Source: Syntrophobacterales bacterium
GTDB lineage: Bacteria > Desulfobacterota > Desulfobaccia > Desulfobaccales > 0-14-0-80-60-11
Assembly (NCBI GenBank): GCA_023229795.1
Contig: JALNYP010000101.1
Coordinates: 1-9,718, forward strand
Direction: 5' to 3'
DNA: 9,718 nt
Shown here piece after piece: positions 1 through 6,329 of this stretch (within the stretch, counting starts at the first letter, position 1; every line of letters begins with the position of its first letter). Below the pieces are notes generated by a model that saw only the letters and a list, made by a program, of their open reading frames with translations, had not been told where the DNA came from and did not search any database. Both the position numbers and the translations under genes were made by a program.

Positions 1-90
1 TATGTCGTGGCGGCGATTCAAGCTCATCGGACCAGTCAACTTGCCCCTTCTCTCTTACCCGTGGCCACATTACTTGGAGAGGCGGCCTGA
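1..90 (+). CDS. Possible C-terminal end of an unidentified gene cut by the window edge
   Basis: Frame 1 is open from the first base to a TGA at 88-90 and gives 29 residues starting YVVAAIQAHRTS and ending LLGEAA. The amino-acid mix (Ala/Leu-rich, few odd residues) looks like a genuine protein tail, but 29 codons can be open by chance. It would run convergent with the minus-strand gene that stops at 70, overlapping it by 21 bases. I do not recognise a family, and no start or motif is visible. Another frame (ATG at 2, stop near 137) is also open and rich in Arg, Pro and Trp; I judge it less likely. Confidence 0.3.
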   Translation, partial: YVVAAIQAHRTSQLAPSLLPVATLLGEAA

Positions 91-444
91 ACGATTACCA
101 TCTCTTAATCTGAAAAAATTATATTCGGGATTGTAGGTAAAAAAGGCTTCCAAAACATTGAAAGACGAGGGCATTGATCTGAGGCCATGTTCAAAATTGC
201 GATTATTGTATTCTTTAAGAAAGTAACGTAGGAGATCATTTAATGGAAATATGGCACCATTTTCGACCTGAGCTGTGATTATCGCAACGGCTTTTTTAAA
301 TCGTTTTCTAATTTCTCTTTTCTCTGAAGGTGAGGGAGGATTATTTTTTATCCAATCATCAAGGACCTTTCGTGTAAATGTCCCCTCTGGAGGGGCATAT
401 TTACCCATCTCTGATATTCTTGTTTTATGCTTGGTCATACTCAT
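70..444 (-). CDS. Hypothetical protein, 124 residues, AT-rich
   Basis: The ATG at 444 is followed two codons later by a second ATG (438); a GAGG lies about 9 bases upstream of the first, so the first is chosen. The product is soluble and very basic in its first half (a cluster SEKREIRKRFKKA at about residues 41-53), followed by a more hydrophobic, aromatic-rich half (LLRYFLKEYNN near 71-81; FFTYNPEYNFFRL near 102-114). No signal peptide, membrane segment, cysteine pair or known catalytic motif is visible and I do not recognise a family. The basic helix-like stretch could bind nucleic acid, but that is only a suggestion. Base composition is clearly more AT-rich than all genes to the right, which hints at acquisition from outside. 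Its 3' end overlaps the possible convergent gene at the left edge. Confidence 0.55.
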   Translation of the reverse strand: MSMTKHKTRISEMGKYAPPEGTFTRKVLDDWIKNNPPSPSEKREIRKRFKKAVAIITAQVENGAIFPLNDLLRYFLKEYNNRNFEHGLRSMPSSFNVLEAFFTYNPEYNFFRLRDGNRSGRLSK

Positions 445-500
445 GACCCTGACCTCATTGATGAATATGACATCATCTATGAGGAGATTCTAATTTTTCA

Positions 501-512
501 CTAAATATTTAG
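501..512. promoter_or_regulatory. Perfect 12-base palindrome, possible operator
   Basis: CTAAATATTTAG is a perfect palindrome in the AT-rich space between the minus-strand gene starting at 444 and the small plus-strand open frame starting at 521. It overlaps the first bases of the AGGA ribosome-binding sequence of the latter. A central palindrome between divergent starts is a common arrangement for an autoregulator site. In AT-rich DNA, chance palindromes are not rare, so the call is weak. Confidence 0.2.
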
Positions 513-520
513 GATAATAT

Positions 521-589
521 ATGTCGAAAATCAAGTTTAATTTATTTTATAAAAACCACCACTTAGAAACCTACATCATCTGCGGTTAA
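521..589 (+). pseudogene. Small open frame or truncated gene start (22 codons) at a composition junction
   Basis: An ATG at 521 is preceded at good spacing (6 bases) by AGGA at 511-514. It opens a 22-codon frame beginning MSKIKFNLFYKNHH and stopping at TAA 587-589. Codons are AT-rich, and the frame ends almost exactly where the sequence turns GC-rich (about 580-590). The simplest reading is the 5' stub of a gene broken by recombination. A genuine small peptide or a chance frame are alternatives. No family can be recognised. Confidence 0.25.
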
Positions 590-660
590 TGGATGCCATA
601 TTGCCCTGCAAACGGCCGGTGATTGGCAGGCTCAGCCCCTCGATTTCGGATAAAAGCGGG

Positions 661-681
661 GGCGCGCGGTCAACACCCTAC
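661..681 (+). repeat. Decayed copy of the GGTGCGC hairpin repeat
   Basis: It matches the intact copy at 935-955 at 17 of 21 positions, including the loop GGT and the tail CTAC. The left arm is GGCGCGC and the right arm CAACACC, so the stem is broken. It looks like an old copy that has lost its structure. It lies beside the AGA-loop hairpin at 688-706, between the composition junction and the DUF2892-type gene. Confidence 0.5.
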
Positions 682-687
682 AACAAT

Positions 688-706
688 CGCAGGCGAGACG
701 CCTGCG
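688..706 (+). repeat. AGA-loop hairpin repeat (CAGGCG subfamily)
   Basis: The arms CGCAGGCG and CGCCTGCG form a perfect 8-base stem around the loop AGA. A second member at 9610-9630 has the same loop and core, with one base pair changed on both arms (A:T there, G:C here). Located 9 bases past the stop of the DUF2892-type gene on the minus strand, it could also serve as a 3' end hairpin, but no clear T run follows. Confidence 0.7.
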
Positions 707-715
707 CCACCAAGA

Positions 716-910
716 TCACCCAGTCTTCGGTACGCCCAATTTACTCAGGATATCTTCCATCAGGCACCATTTAGTGAAGGCCGACTGGAGCAGGTTGGCC
801 CCGACGAAGGCGGTGAAGAGGTGCCAATAGGGGCTGTAGAGATAGCCCAAGAGCAGCGACAGCAAGATGAAGCTGCCGGCAATGGCGCGGATGTAGCGTT
901 CCATGGTCAT
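716..910 (-). CDS. Small inner-membrane protein, DUF2892 / YgaP transmembrane-domain type
   Basis: The start is the ATG at 910, because GGAGG lies 7 bases upstream; an in-frame ATG at 928 lacks this. The product has 64 residues, begins MTMERYIRAIAG and holds two likely membrane helices (about 5-26 and 29-47) joined by a short SPYW turn. It then has LFTAFVGANLLQSAFTKWC (about 31-49, ending in Cys49) and a short tail ending in ILSKLGV. This pattern (an ER(Y)xR start, a long first helix, a second helix with FVGxNLLQSAFT, then Cys) is typical of the DUF2892 family, found alone or fused to rhodanese in E. coli YgaP. The function of stand-alone members is not established. It is the last gene of the minus-strand series, 119-120 bases after the DAC-like gene. 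The gap holds three hairpins, so it may be separately expressed or its transcript protected from decay. Confidence 0.85.
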   Translation of the reverse strand: MTMERYIRAIAGSFILLSLLLGYLYSPYWHLFTAFVGANLLQSAFTKWCLMEDILSKLGVPKTG

Positions 911-934
911 GGCGAGCCCTCCATCCAAAACCTT

Positions 935-955
935 GGTGCGCGGTGCGCACCCTAC
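935..955 (+). repeat. GGTGCGC hairpin repeat with CTAC tail
   Basis: Arms GGTGCGC and GCGCACC, loop GGT, tail CTAC (952-955). The identical 21-base unit occurs in inverse orientation at 7734-7754. First of three hairpins between the DAC-like gene and the DUF2892-type gene. Confidence 0.85.
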
Positions 956-962
956 TGCGGCT

Positions 963-983
963 GGTGCGTAGAACGCACCCTAC
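963..983 (+). repeat. GGTGCGT hairpin repeat with CTAC tail, compensated variant
   Basis: Arms GGTGCGT and ACGCACC, loop AGA, tail CTAC (980-983). Compared with the copy 28 bases earlier, the innermost pair changed from C:G to T:A on both sides, keeping the 7-base stem perfect. Confidence 0.8.
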
Positions 984-992
984 GTTTCTTAT

Positions 993-1012
993 GGCGGGCA
1001 CAGAGGCCCGCC
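993..1012 (+). repeat. GGCGGGC hairpin repeat, 6-base loop variant
   Basis: Arms GGCGGGC and GCCCGCC enclose the loop ACAGAG. The left arm plus ACA equals the element at 9567-9588 read on the minus strand, so it belongs to the same subfamily with GAG added in the loop. It lies 18 bases from the stop of the DAC-like gene. Confidence 0.7.
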
Positions 1013-1029
1013 CCACCTTTATTTACCGC

Positions 1030-2577
1030 TCAAAACAACCGGCTGATGAGCTTGCCGCCGCGGTACAGGGAGATATAGCTGTCCTGGGAGACGCAGATGC
1101 CCAGGACGCCCGGGGCGTAGGCCGAGAATTCCCGGGTCACCTGGTGGCGCATACCGCCGCCCAGGTCGTCCCTATCCGGCAGGAGGCAGATATTGGCAGG
1201 TTTGAGCCGGGCCCGGAACTGGCAGACCTCCAGGCGGTCGTTGATGATCACGGCGCCGTCGGACTTGGCCAGGCCCGCGAGATGTTGGAGCCAGGCATCA
1301 CTGACGGGCACCGGCGAAGCCAGGCGCACCTGGTTTTCGATGGGGGTGTGGGGGGCATCCAGTTGCCTCTCGGTGAGGCCGGCCAGGAAAATGGCCCCGT
1401 GGCCGCTGTGGCGCACCTGCTCCAGCAGCGACTTCAGCAGAGGCAAAACGCCGGAGCCGTTAATCTGGCGGCCGGGGCAGACTTCCTCCAACTGGCGCTC
1501 CAGTTCCTGCCAGAAAATGTCCTGGAACAGCGGGATATGGAGATGGCCCTGGCGGTATTCCAGGAGAGAGAGGCGGATGCGGGGGTCTTTGCGGCCCCTC
1601 AGAGACACCCAGAAGCTGACCCGGCCCCGGTTGGAGATGGTGGCCAGGGGCAAGACGTTGCGCCAGGCCGCGGGGGTGGTAAGCTGGCGCTGAATGCCCC
1701 GCTGGTGTTTGAGGAGGCCCACGATTTGGCCGTTATACATGGCCAGGAAGGTGCAGCGGCCGTCGGCGTTGAGGAGGAACTGCCGCAGGCCCTGCAAGCC
1801 CAGGTCCAGGGAGGTATGGTTGGCCTCATGGAACCAGAGCAGAGAGGGCCAGTGCTGGCGGTAGTATTCCAGGCTCCGGTAGCTGGTGAGAATGGCAAAC
1901 CCGGTGAACAGGCGCTCCCCTTCCACCGAATAGTAGAGGAGACGCTTGAACAGGCGCCAGGCCCGGATGATGGCTTCCTCCCGTCCCCGGTCGGGCATGC
2001 TGCAGCGGCGCAGCGCCGCGGCGGTATAGAGCATGGAGCCGATGTAGGGGTTGTCCTGGGCATCCAGCTTGATGGTGGCGCAGGGCGCCAGAGTCAGGCT
2101 CTGGAGATAGTCGGCCACCACCTGTTCTTCCAGGGAATAGGGGGTGAAGGGGTGGGCGCCCTCTCCTTCCCGGCCGGCCAGAGACAGGTGCATGATCACC
2201 AGCCGTCCGAAGAGCATGCTCAGGAACCGGCAATGGAAGGGGGAGAGCAGAAATGCGGTCTGGGAGGTGCGCAGCCGCAAAAAAAAGCTGAAATCGGCCA
2301 GATCCAGGCGGATTACGTGATAGATGACCTGGTCATTTTCCGTGAGGTTGGGGTAAATGACGCCCCGGACTTCCATGAGGTGCCGCTGCAAATACGTGGT
2401 AAAGCAGGGAAAGAGCTCCCGGCCGCCGGATTGCTCCAGGGCCTCCAGATCGGGATGGTCTTCCCACTCCACGGTGCAGGTGGTGATGTCGTAAACCAGG
2501 CGCAGGACCTCGGGGGTGGTGATCAGGAAATGCAGTCGGGAGGCGAGGTACTCCCGGGTCTGGGCAGCTTTGGCCAT
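1030..2577 (-). CDS. Diadenylate-cyclase-like protein: unknown N-terminal region plus C-terminal DAC (DisA_N) domain
   Basis: From the ATG at 2577 the product has 515 residues; an in-frame TTG at 2637 would add 20 (535). Neither has a good ribosome site: AAGGA is 13 bases before the ATG, nothing before the TTG. The added residues look disordered, so I prefer the ATG. In 535-numbering, about 395-535 form a DAC domain: GHGAIFLAG (412-420), the DGA motif (460-462), MRHQ (496-499), then PGVLGICVSQD and SLYRGGKL. In DisA and CdaA, DGA and RHR bind ATP and metal to make c-di-AMP from two ATP; here RHR is RHQ. About 395 preceding residues, without membrane helices or signal peptide, match nothing I can name; sensor-like N-terminal regions are known in other DAC proteins. 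It follows the deaminase gene closely. The DAC fold is fairly secure; cyclase activity and product are not. Confidence 0.8.
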   Translation of the reverse strand: MAKAAQTREYLASRLHFLITTPEVLRLVYDITTCTVEWEDHPDLEALEQSGGRELFPCFTTYLQRHLMEVRGVIYPNLTENDQVIYHVIRLDLADFSFFLRLRTSQTAFLLSPFHCRFLSMLFGRLVIMHLSLAGREGEGAHPFTPYSLEEQVVADYLQSLTLAPCATIKLDAQDNPYIGSMLYTAAALRRCSMPDRGREEAIIRAWRLFKRLLYYSVEGERLFTGFAILTSYRSLEYYRQHWPSLLWFHEANHTSLDLGLQGLRQFLLNADGRCTFLAMYNGQIVGLLKHQRGIQRQLTTPAAWRNVLPLATISNRGRVSFWVSLRGRKDPRIRLSLLEYRQGHLHIPLFQDIFWQELERQLEEVCPGRQINGSGVLPLLKSLLEQVRHSGHGAIFLAGLTERQLDAPHTPIENQVRLASPVPVSDAWLQHLAGLAKSDGAVIINDRLEVCQFRARLKPANICLLPDRDDLGGGMRHQVTREFSAYAPGVLGICVSQDSYISLYRGGKLISRLF

Positions 2578-2637
2578 GGGGCGGCGGTCGTCCTTATCAG
2601 GAGATGGAGCGGGCTTCTGAATTCCTAACCCTGCCAA

Positions 2638-2677
2638 ATGATATCATATTTTTCTTAAAGCGCCAGCTTGTCAGGCG
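2638..2677 (-). promoter_or_regulatory. Possible promoter and palindromic operator before the DAC-like gene
   Basis: An AT-rich patch stands out in GC-rich surroundings. On the minus strand it offers CTGACA and a later TATGAT (20 bases apart, longer than ideal), and a perfect palindrome ATGATATCAT at 2638-2647 that overlaps the TATGAT. Transcription from here would suit the ATG start at 2577 and argue against the TTG at 2637. Just upstream, GCGCC and GGCGC around the deaminase stop could pair into a weak stem followed by a short T run. Confidence 0.25.
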
Positions 2678-4011
2678 CCGGGCCGGAGCCGCCGGCAGCA
2701 GGCAGACAGATCCCGGCTGAGGCTACGGGCCCGGGCGGCGAGGGCGGGCCAATCCAGGGTCGTGAACCGGCCCTCGGACAGGAGCCAGCGGCCGGCCACC
2801 ATGACGTGCTGCACGTCCGCGGCCCGGGCCGTATAGACCAGGTGGGAATAAGGGTCGTAGAGGGGCGTGAGGTGGGGCCGGTCGAGGGCCACCACGATGA
2901 GATCCGCGGCCATCCCCGGCGCCAGGACGCCCGTGGCGCGGCCCAGGCCCAGGACTGCGGCGCCGTCCCGGGTGGCCATGGCCACCACCCGGGGCGCGGG
3001 CAGAAGCGTCGGGTCCCGGCCCCAGACCTTATGCAGCCGGGCCGTCAGGCTCATTTCGCCCCAGAGGTCCAGGTTATTGTTGGACGCGGCGCCGTCAGTG
3101 CCCAAGCCCACGATCACCCCCTGCTCAAGCAGCTCGGGGATAGGCGCCACGCCCGCGGCCAGCTTCAGATTGCTTTCGGGACAGTGGCAGAGTTTGACGC
3201 AGCGCCGGGCCAGGATCTCGCCGTCGGCCGGGGTCAGCCAGACGCCGTGGACCACCACGGTCAGCTCATCCTGGACCCCCAACCGGTCCAGATAGGCGGC
3301 GGGAGACAACCCGGTGCGAGCCTCGAGGTCAACCACTTCCTGCCGGGTTTCGGCCAGGTGGATAAAGTAGGGCACTCCCCGGGCCCGGGTCAGGTCCTTG
3401 GCTTTTTGAAGGGTCTCGGGGCCGCAAGTGTACGGGGCATGGCAGAAGACCGCAGAGGTGACGCGGCTGCCGAAGTTTGCGCCGGTGTTAAGGAAATCCT
3501 CGGCCACCTGGAGGTTAAGCGCGGGGTCCGGGACCCCGGGAGCCGGGAAGTCCACGACGCCCTGGGCCACCACGGCCCGCAAGCCCGCCTCGGCCAGGGC
3601 CCGGCGCGCCTCGGCGGCGAAGAAATAACTATCGCCTACGGTGGTGATGCCTCCCCGGATCATTTCGGCCGCGGCCAGGAGCGTGCCCCAATAGACTTTG
3701 TCGGGGTCGAGCCAGCCGAGCTCGGCGGGAAAGATGAATTCGGTCAGCCATTGCTGCAGGGGCAGATCGTCGGCCAGGCCCCGGAACCAGACCATGGGCG
3801 CGTGGCAATGGGTATTGACCAGGCCGGGGAGGACCAGGGCGCCCCGGGCGTCCAAATTCTCTTGCGCGGCAGGGAGGTCCCCGGGGACGTCGGCCCGGCC
3901 CACCGCGGCAATGCGGCCGCCCTGGACCGCCACGTAGCCCCCGGGCAGGGGCCGGCTGCCGGGTTCGAGCGTTAAGACCAGGGCATTATGGATCAGCCAG
4001 TCACAGGCCAC
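2671..4011 (-). CDS. mtaD: 5-methylthioadenosine / S-adenosylhomocysteine deaminase (amidohydrolase)
   Basis: The start is GTG at 4011, preceded by AGGAGG at 4016-4021 (spacing 4). The 446 residues, a normal length, show the family marks in order: the metal pair HCH (68-70) after LPGLVNT, FRGLADDLPLQQWL (76-89), HAPYT (191-195), HLAET (218-222, metal His and catalytic Glu221), VVHG (His255) and GTDGAASNNNLDL (metal Asp306). This is the MtaD/DadD branch of the zinc amidohydrolases, which deaminates the adenine of methylthioadenosine, S-adenosylhomocysteine or 5'-deoxyadenosine to the inosine form. It is a cytoplasmic step in recycling the by-products of SAM enzymes. It ends 93 bases before the preferred start of the DAC-like gene (33 before the alternative TTG) and begins 34 bases after the HD-GYP gene, so co-transcription is likely. 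The exact substrate among the three cannot be told from sequence; guanine or other deaminases are less likely given the ADDLPL and GTDGAASNN motifs. Confidence 0.88.
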   Translation of the reverse strand: MACDWLIHNALVLTLEPGSRPLPGGYVAVQGGRIAAVGRADVPGDLPAAQENLDARGALVLPGLVNTHCHAPMVWFRGLADDLPLQQWLTEFIFPAELGWLDPDKVYWGTLLAAAEMIRGGITTVGDSYFFAAEARRALAEAGLRAVVAQGVVDFPAPGVPDPALNLQVAEDFLNTGANFGSRVTSAVFCHAPYTCGPETLQKAKDLTRARGVPYFIHLAETRQEVVDLEARTGLSPAAYLDRLGVQDELTVVVHGVWLTPADGEILARRCVKLCHCPESNLKLAAGVAPIPELLEQGVIVGLGTDGAASNNNLDLWGEMSLTARLHKVWGRDPTLLPAPRVVAMATRDGAAVLGLGRATGVLAPGMAADLIVVALDRPHLTPLYDPYSHLVYTARAADVQHVMVAGRWLLSEGRFTTLDWPALAARARSLSRDLSACCRRLRPGA

Positions 4012-4045
4012 GGTTCCTCCTCACACCGTTGATAACACCGGCGTT

Positions 4046-5308
4046 CTACGCAGGATTATGGGGGGATAAGGCAGTGACCGGGTTTAGGGGCGCGGCCTCT
4101 TCCCGGTATTTCTTGCCGATGGCCACGATCACATCATAAATGGCCAAAAAAGCGTCCACCACCTGGGGATCAAAGTGTTTGCCCGACTGGTCCTTGATAT
4201 AGCCGAGGGTCTGGTCTTCGGAGAGGGCTGCTTTATAGACCCGTTTGGAAACCAGGGCATCATAGACGTCGGCCACGGCCACAATGCGGGCGGCCAGGGG
4301 AATCTCCTCGCCCCGTTTGCCTTCCCCCAATTGCACCTGGTCCTGGAAGATATTGTCGATTTTGCCGGGATAGCCCTGGCCGTCCCAGCGCTCATGGTGA
4401 TTCAGGGCGATCTCCGCGGACAGGACATCCAGGTCGGAGGCCGTATTTTTGAAGAGGCGGGCGCCGTGAATCGTGTGGTATTTCATGAGATGGAATTCGT
4501 CGTTATCCAGGCCCGAGGGCTTTTTCAGGATAAGATCAGGGATGGCGATTTTCCCCAGATCGTGCAGCATGGCGGCAATTCTCAGCAAATCCTTGGTGCG
4601 CCTGATCTCTTCGCCGTCAATCCCGTGGGTCAGGGACCACCGGTGATAAATCTCGGCCGCATAAGCTCCGACCCGAGTGGCATGAACCCCGGTTTCGAGG
4701 GGATCACGCAGTTCGCACATCTTGATCATCCTTAAGAAGATCTCCCGGGTCAACTTGGCGCGGTCGATGGCGGCCGCGGCGTTCTGGGCGAAGTAGCTCA
4801 AGATCACCTGGTCTTCGGGCGTAAAGGACGAGAGTTCCCCGGCGCGGTCGAGGGGATTGATAATCTGCATCACCCCCACCGTATTGGTGGTGCTGGTGAT
4901 AAGCGGCACCGCCAGGATGGATTTCGTCCGGTAGCCCGAGACCTGGTCAAAAGACCGGTTGAAACTGAAGGGCATCTCCGGCGGGATCCGGTAAGCATCG
5001 TCTATTACCAGCGGCTTCCCCGTCAAGGCGACATACCCCGCCAGGGAGTGATGATCAATGGGGAGAGTACGGCTGGTGTAGAGATATTTGCTGCTGCCCA
5101 AGGCGCCGAACAGGGTATCGTTGTGAGTGTAACTGAAATTGAGGACCCCGTTCTCGATGAGGTAAATGGAGCCGGCGTCGGCGTGGGTAAATTGCCGGGC
5201 CTGGAGGAGCACCGCGTCCAGCAAGGCATGGAGATCTTTGATAGAATACAGCTTTTCCATGATTGCCAGCAAGGTGCTGCAGATATCCGAACCGTTCCCG
5301 ATTGACAT
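4046..5308 (-). CDS. GAF domain / HD-GYP phosphodiesterase-type response protein
   Basis: 420 residues, soluble. Residues about 15-180 form a GAF sensor domain (THADAGSIYLIENG, HHSLAGYVALTGKPLVIDD, SILAVPL, GVMQIINP). Residues about 190-395 form a complete HD-GYP domain: HATRVG (His209), LHDLGKIAIPD (His249-Asp250, Lys253), KYHTIHG (His278), HHERWDGQGYP (His304, His305, GYP 312-314) and RIVAVADVYDAL (Asp347). HD-GYP enzymes of this make-up hydrolyse c-di-GMP (some act on cGAMP) with two or three metal ions. All metal ligands seem present, so activity is probable. Between GYP and RIVAVAD the stretch KIDNIFQDQVQLGEGKRGEEIP is longer than the usual GLxGExIP loop. The ATG at 5308 has only a weak ribosome site. 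No receiver or membrane segment is present, so the signal is probably a cytoplasmic ligand of the GAF domain or a partner protein. It lies 66 bases after the L,D-transpeptidase gene and 34 before mtaD. Confidence 0.93.
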   Translation of the reverse strand: MSIGNGSDICSTLLAIMEKLYSIKDLHALLDAVLLQARQFTHADAGSIYLIENGVLNFSYTHNDTLFGALGSSKYLYTSRTLPIDHHSLAGYVALTGKPLVIDDAYRIPPEMPFSFNRSFDQVSGYRTKSILAVPLITSTTNTVGVMQIINPLDRAGELSSFTPEDQVILSYFAQNAAAAIDRAKLTREIFLRMIKMCELRDPLETGVHATRVGAYAAEIYHRWSLTHGIDGEEIRRTKDLLRIAAMLHDLGKIAIPDLILKKPSGLDNDEFHLMKYHTIHGARLFKNTASDLDVLSAEIALNHHERWDGQGYPGKIDNIFQDQVQLGEGKRGEEIPLAARIVAVADVYDALVSKRVYKAALSEDQTLGYIKDQSGKHFDPQVVDAFLAIYDVIVAIGKKYREEAAPLNPVTALSPHNPA

Positions 5309-5374
5309 GACTTAGGCTCGCCCTGGTGCAGGGGGCCGGCTCAGCTGACGCCAGACTGGCCGGAGACTGAGGGT

Positions 5375-6283
5375 TTAGCGGGTAATATCCACCGGTGCGC
5401 CGGTGCTCTCCTCTACGGCCTGGAGGAAACGGTTCCAATTAATCCGGCTCGCCAGGTTCTGGTCATGCAGCTTCTTGAGGGCGTATTGGAGCATATCCGG
5501 AATCCGCTGGTAGATGTCCTCATGCACTTCCACGTAGGTGCGGCCCTGGAGGAAGCCGAATTTGACGGGCTCATAGATCATCTCCACCGAGGTGCCCACC
5601 GGGGTCATGTCGAAGAGTTTCTCGATGTCCTCGGGATAGTGGCGGATACAGCCGTGGCTCACCAGCCGGCCCACGCCCATGGGGGCATGGGTGCCGTGGA
5701 GGCCGTAATGGGACAGGCCCATCCAGCGGTGGCCCACGGGACAATCGTCCCCGGGAGGCATATAGGACATGCCGTACTTGGCCTGCAACCCCTTGGGAAT
5801 GTGCCACCCCGGGTTGACCGACTTGCTCTGGACCCGGAAGTGTTTGCCGATGGGCGTCTTGTATTCAAAGACGCCGATGCCGATGGGGAAGGTCCAGACC
5901 TCGTGCTTCTCCGGGAAAAACCGGTAGCCCCGCAGTTCGGCGACGTTGATCAGGTAGCCGGGAGGATGGGCGACCTGGGGGATGATCCATTGGGTGGGGA
6001 TGGTGATATCGGTTTCCCAGGGCAGATAAAAATGATCCAGGGAACGGTGGAATTTGGCCAGCTCCCAGAACCCGAGGTCGTAATCCCGGGCGATCTTATA
6101 GAGATTCTCGTAGCGCACGATGTGGTGGGTCTGGGGTTGGCCCACTACGGTGACCGCGGCCGGGTCCAGCCCCGGCCCCTGGGGCAGGCGATAGGTGAAC
6201 GGTCCCGCAGCCCCGGCGTAGTTGGGCGCCATAAGCAGCCACCCCAGGAGGAGAAAAGCCAGATATCTCAAGCGGATTGCCAT
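5375..6283 (-). CDS. Periplasmic L,D-transpeptidase (YkuD family, ErfK/YbiS type) with LysM-like N-terminal part
   Basis: 302 residues. A signal peptide is clear: MAIRLRYLAF, a hydrophobic core to about residue 19, and a likely cut after AGA near residue 25. HHIVRYENLYKIARDYDLGFWEL to ITIP (about 53-96) is LysM-like and should hold the protein to peptidoglycan. The YkuD catalytic domain covers about 108-240, with HGTHAPMGVGRLVSHGCIR containing His196, Ser209-His210-Gly211 and the catalytic Cys212 with Arg214. These enzymes form 3-3 cross-links between meso-DAP residues or attach lipoprotein to the wall. A tail of about 60 residues follows. The ATG at 6283 is the first possible start because an in-frame stop lies two codons upstream. 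TATAAT (6286-6291) is too close to the ATG to be a normal -10 box unless the message is almost leaderless. It is the first gene of the minus-strand series and divergent from the amidohydrolase gene. Confidence 0.93.
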   Translation of the reverse strand: MAIRLRYLAFLLLGWLLMAPNYAGAAGPFTYRLPQGPGLDPAAVTVVGQPQTHHIVRYENLYKIARDYDLGFWELAKFHRSLDHFYLPWETDITIPTQWIIPQVAHPPGYLINVAELRGYRFFPEKHEVWTFPIGIGVFEYKTPIGKHFRVQSKSVNPGWHIPKGLQAKYGMSYMPPGDDCPVGHRWMGLSHYGLHGTHAPMGVGRLVSHGCIRHYPEDIEKLFDMTPVGTSVEMIYEPVKFGFLQGRTYVEVHEDIYQRIPDMLQYALKKLHDQNLASRINWNRFLQAVEESTGAPVDITR

Positions 6284-6329
6284 CGATTATATTCTATCCG
6301 AAAAAAAGGGACAGATAAAGGGAAAATGG

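Noticed and set aside
576..681. Minus-strand frame of about 30 residues ending at TGA 576-578, possible gene fragment
   Set aside because: Too short and without start, ribosome site or family match to list as a gene; only mentioned in the junction finding.
623..1078. Plus-strand frame across the DUF2892-type gene and hairpins
   Set aside because: It translates repeat hairpins and the antisense of the membrane protein; no ribosome site.
943..2628. A plus-strand open frame of 561 codons opposite the DAC-like gene
   Set aside because: Composition is dominated by Gly, Ala, Gln and Glu in a pattern typical of the antisense of GC-rich genes. No ribosome site or known motif; the opposite strand has a recognisable domain.
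2668..3975. A plus-strand open frame of 435 codons opposite mtaD
   Set aside because: Mirror of the deaminase reading frame with low-complexity Gly/Gln/His-rich product; the minus strand carries all amidohydrolase motifs.
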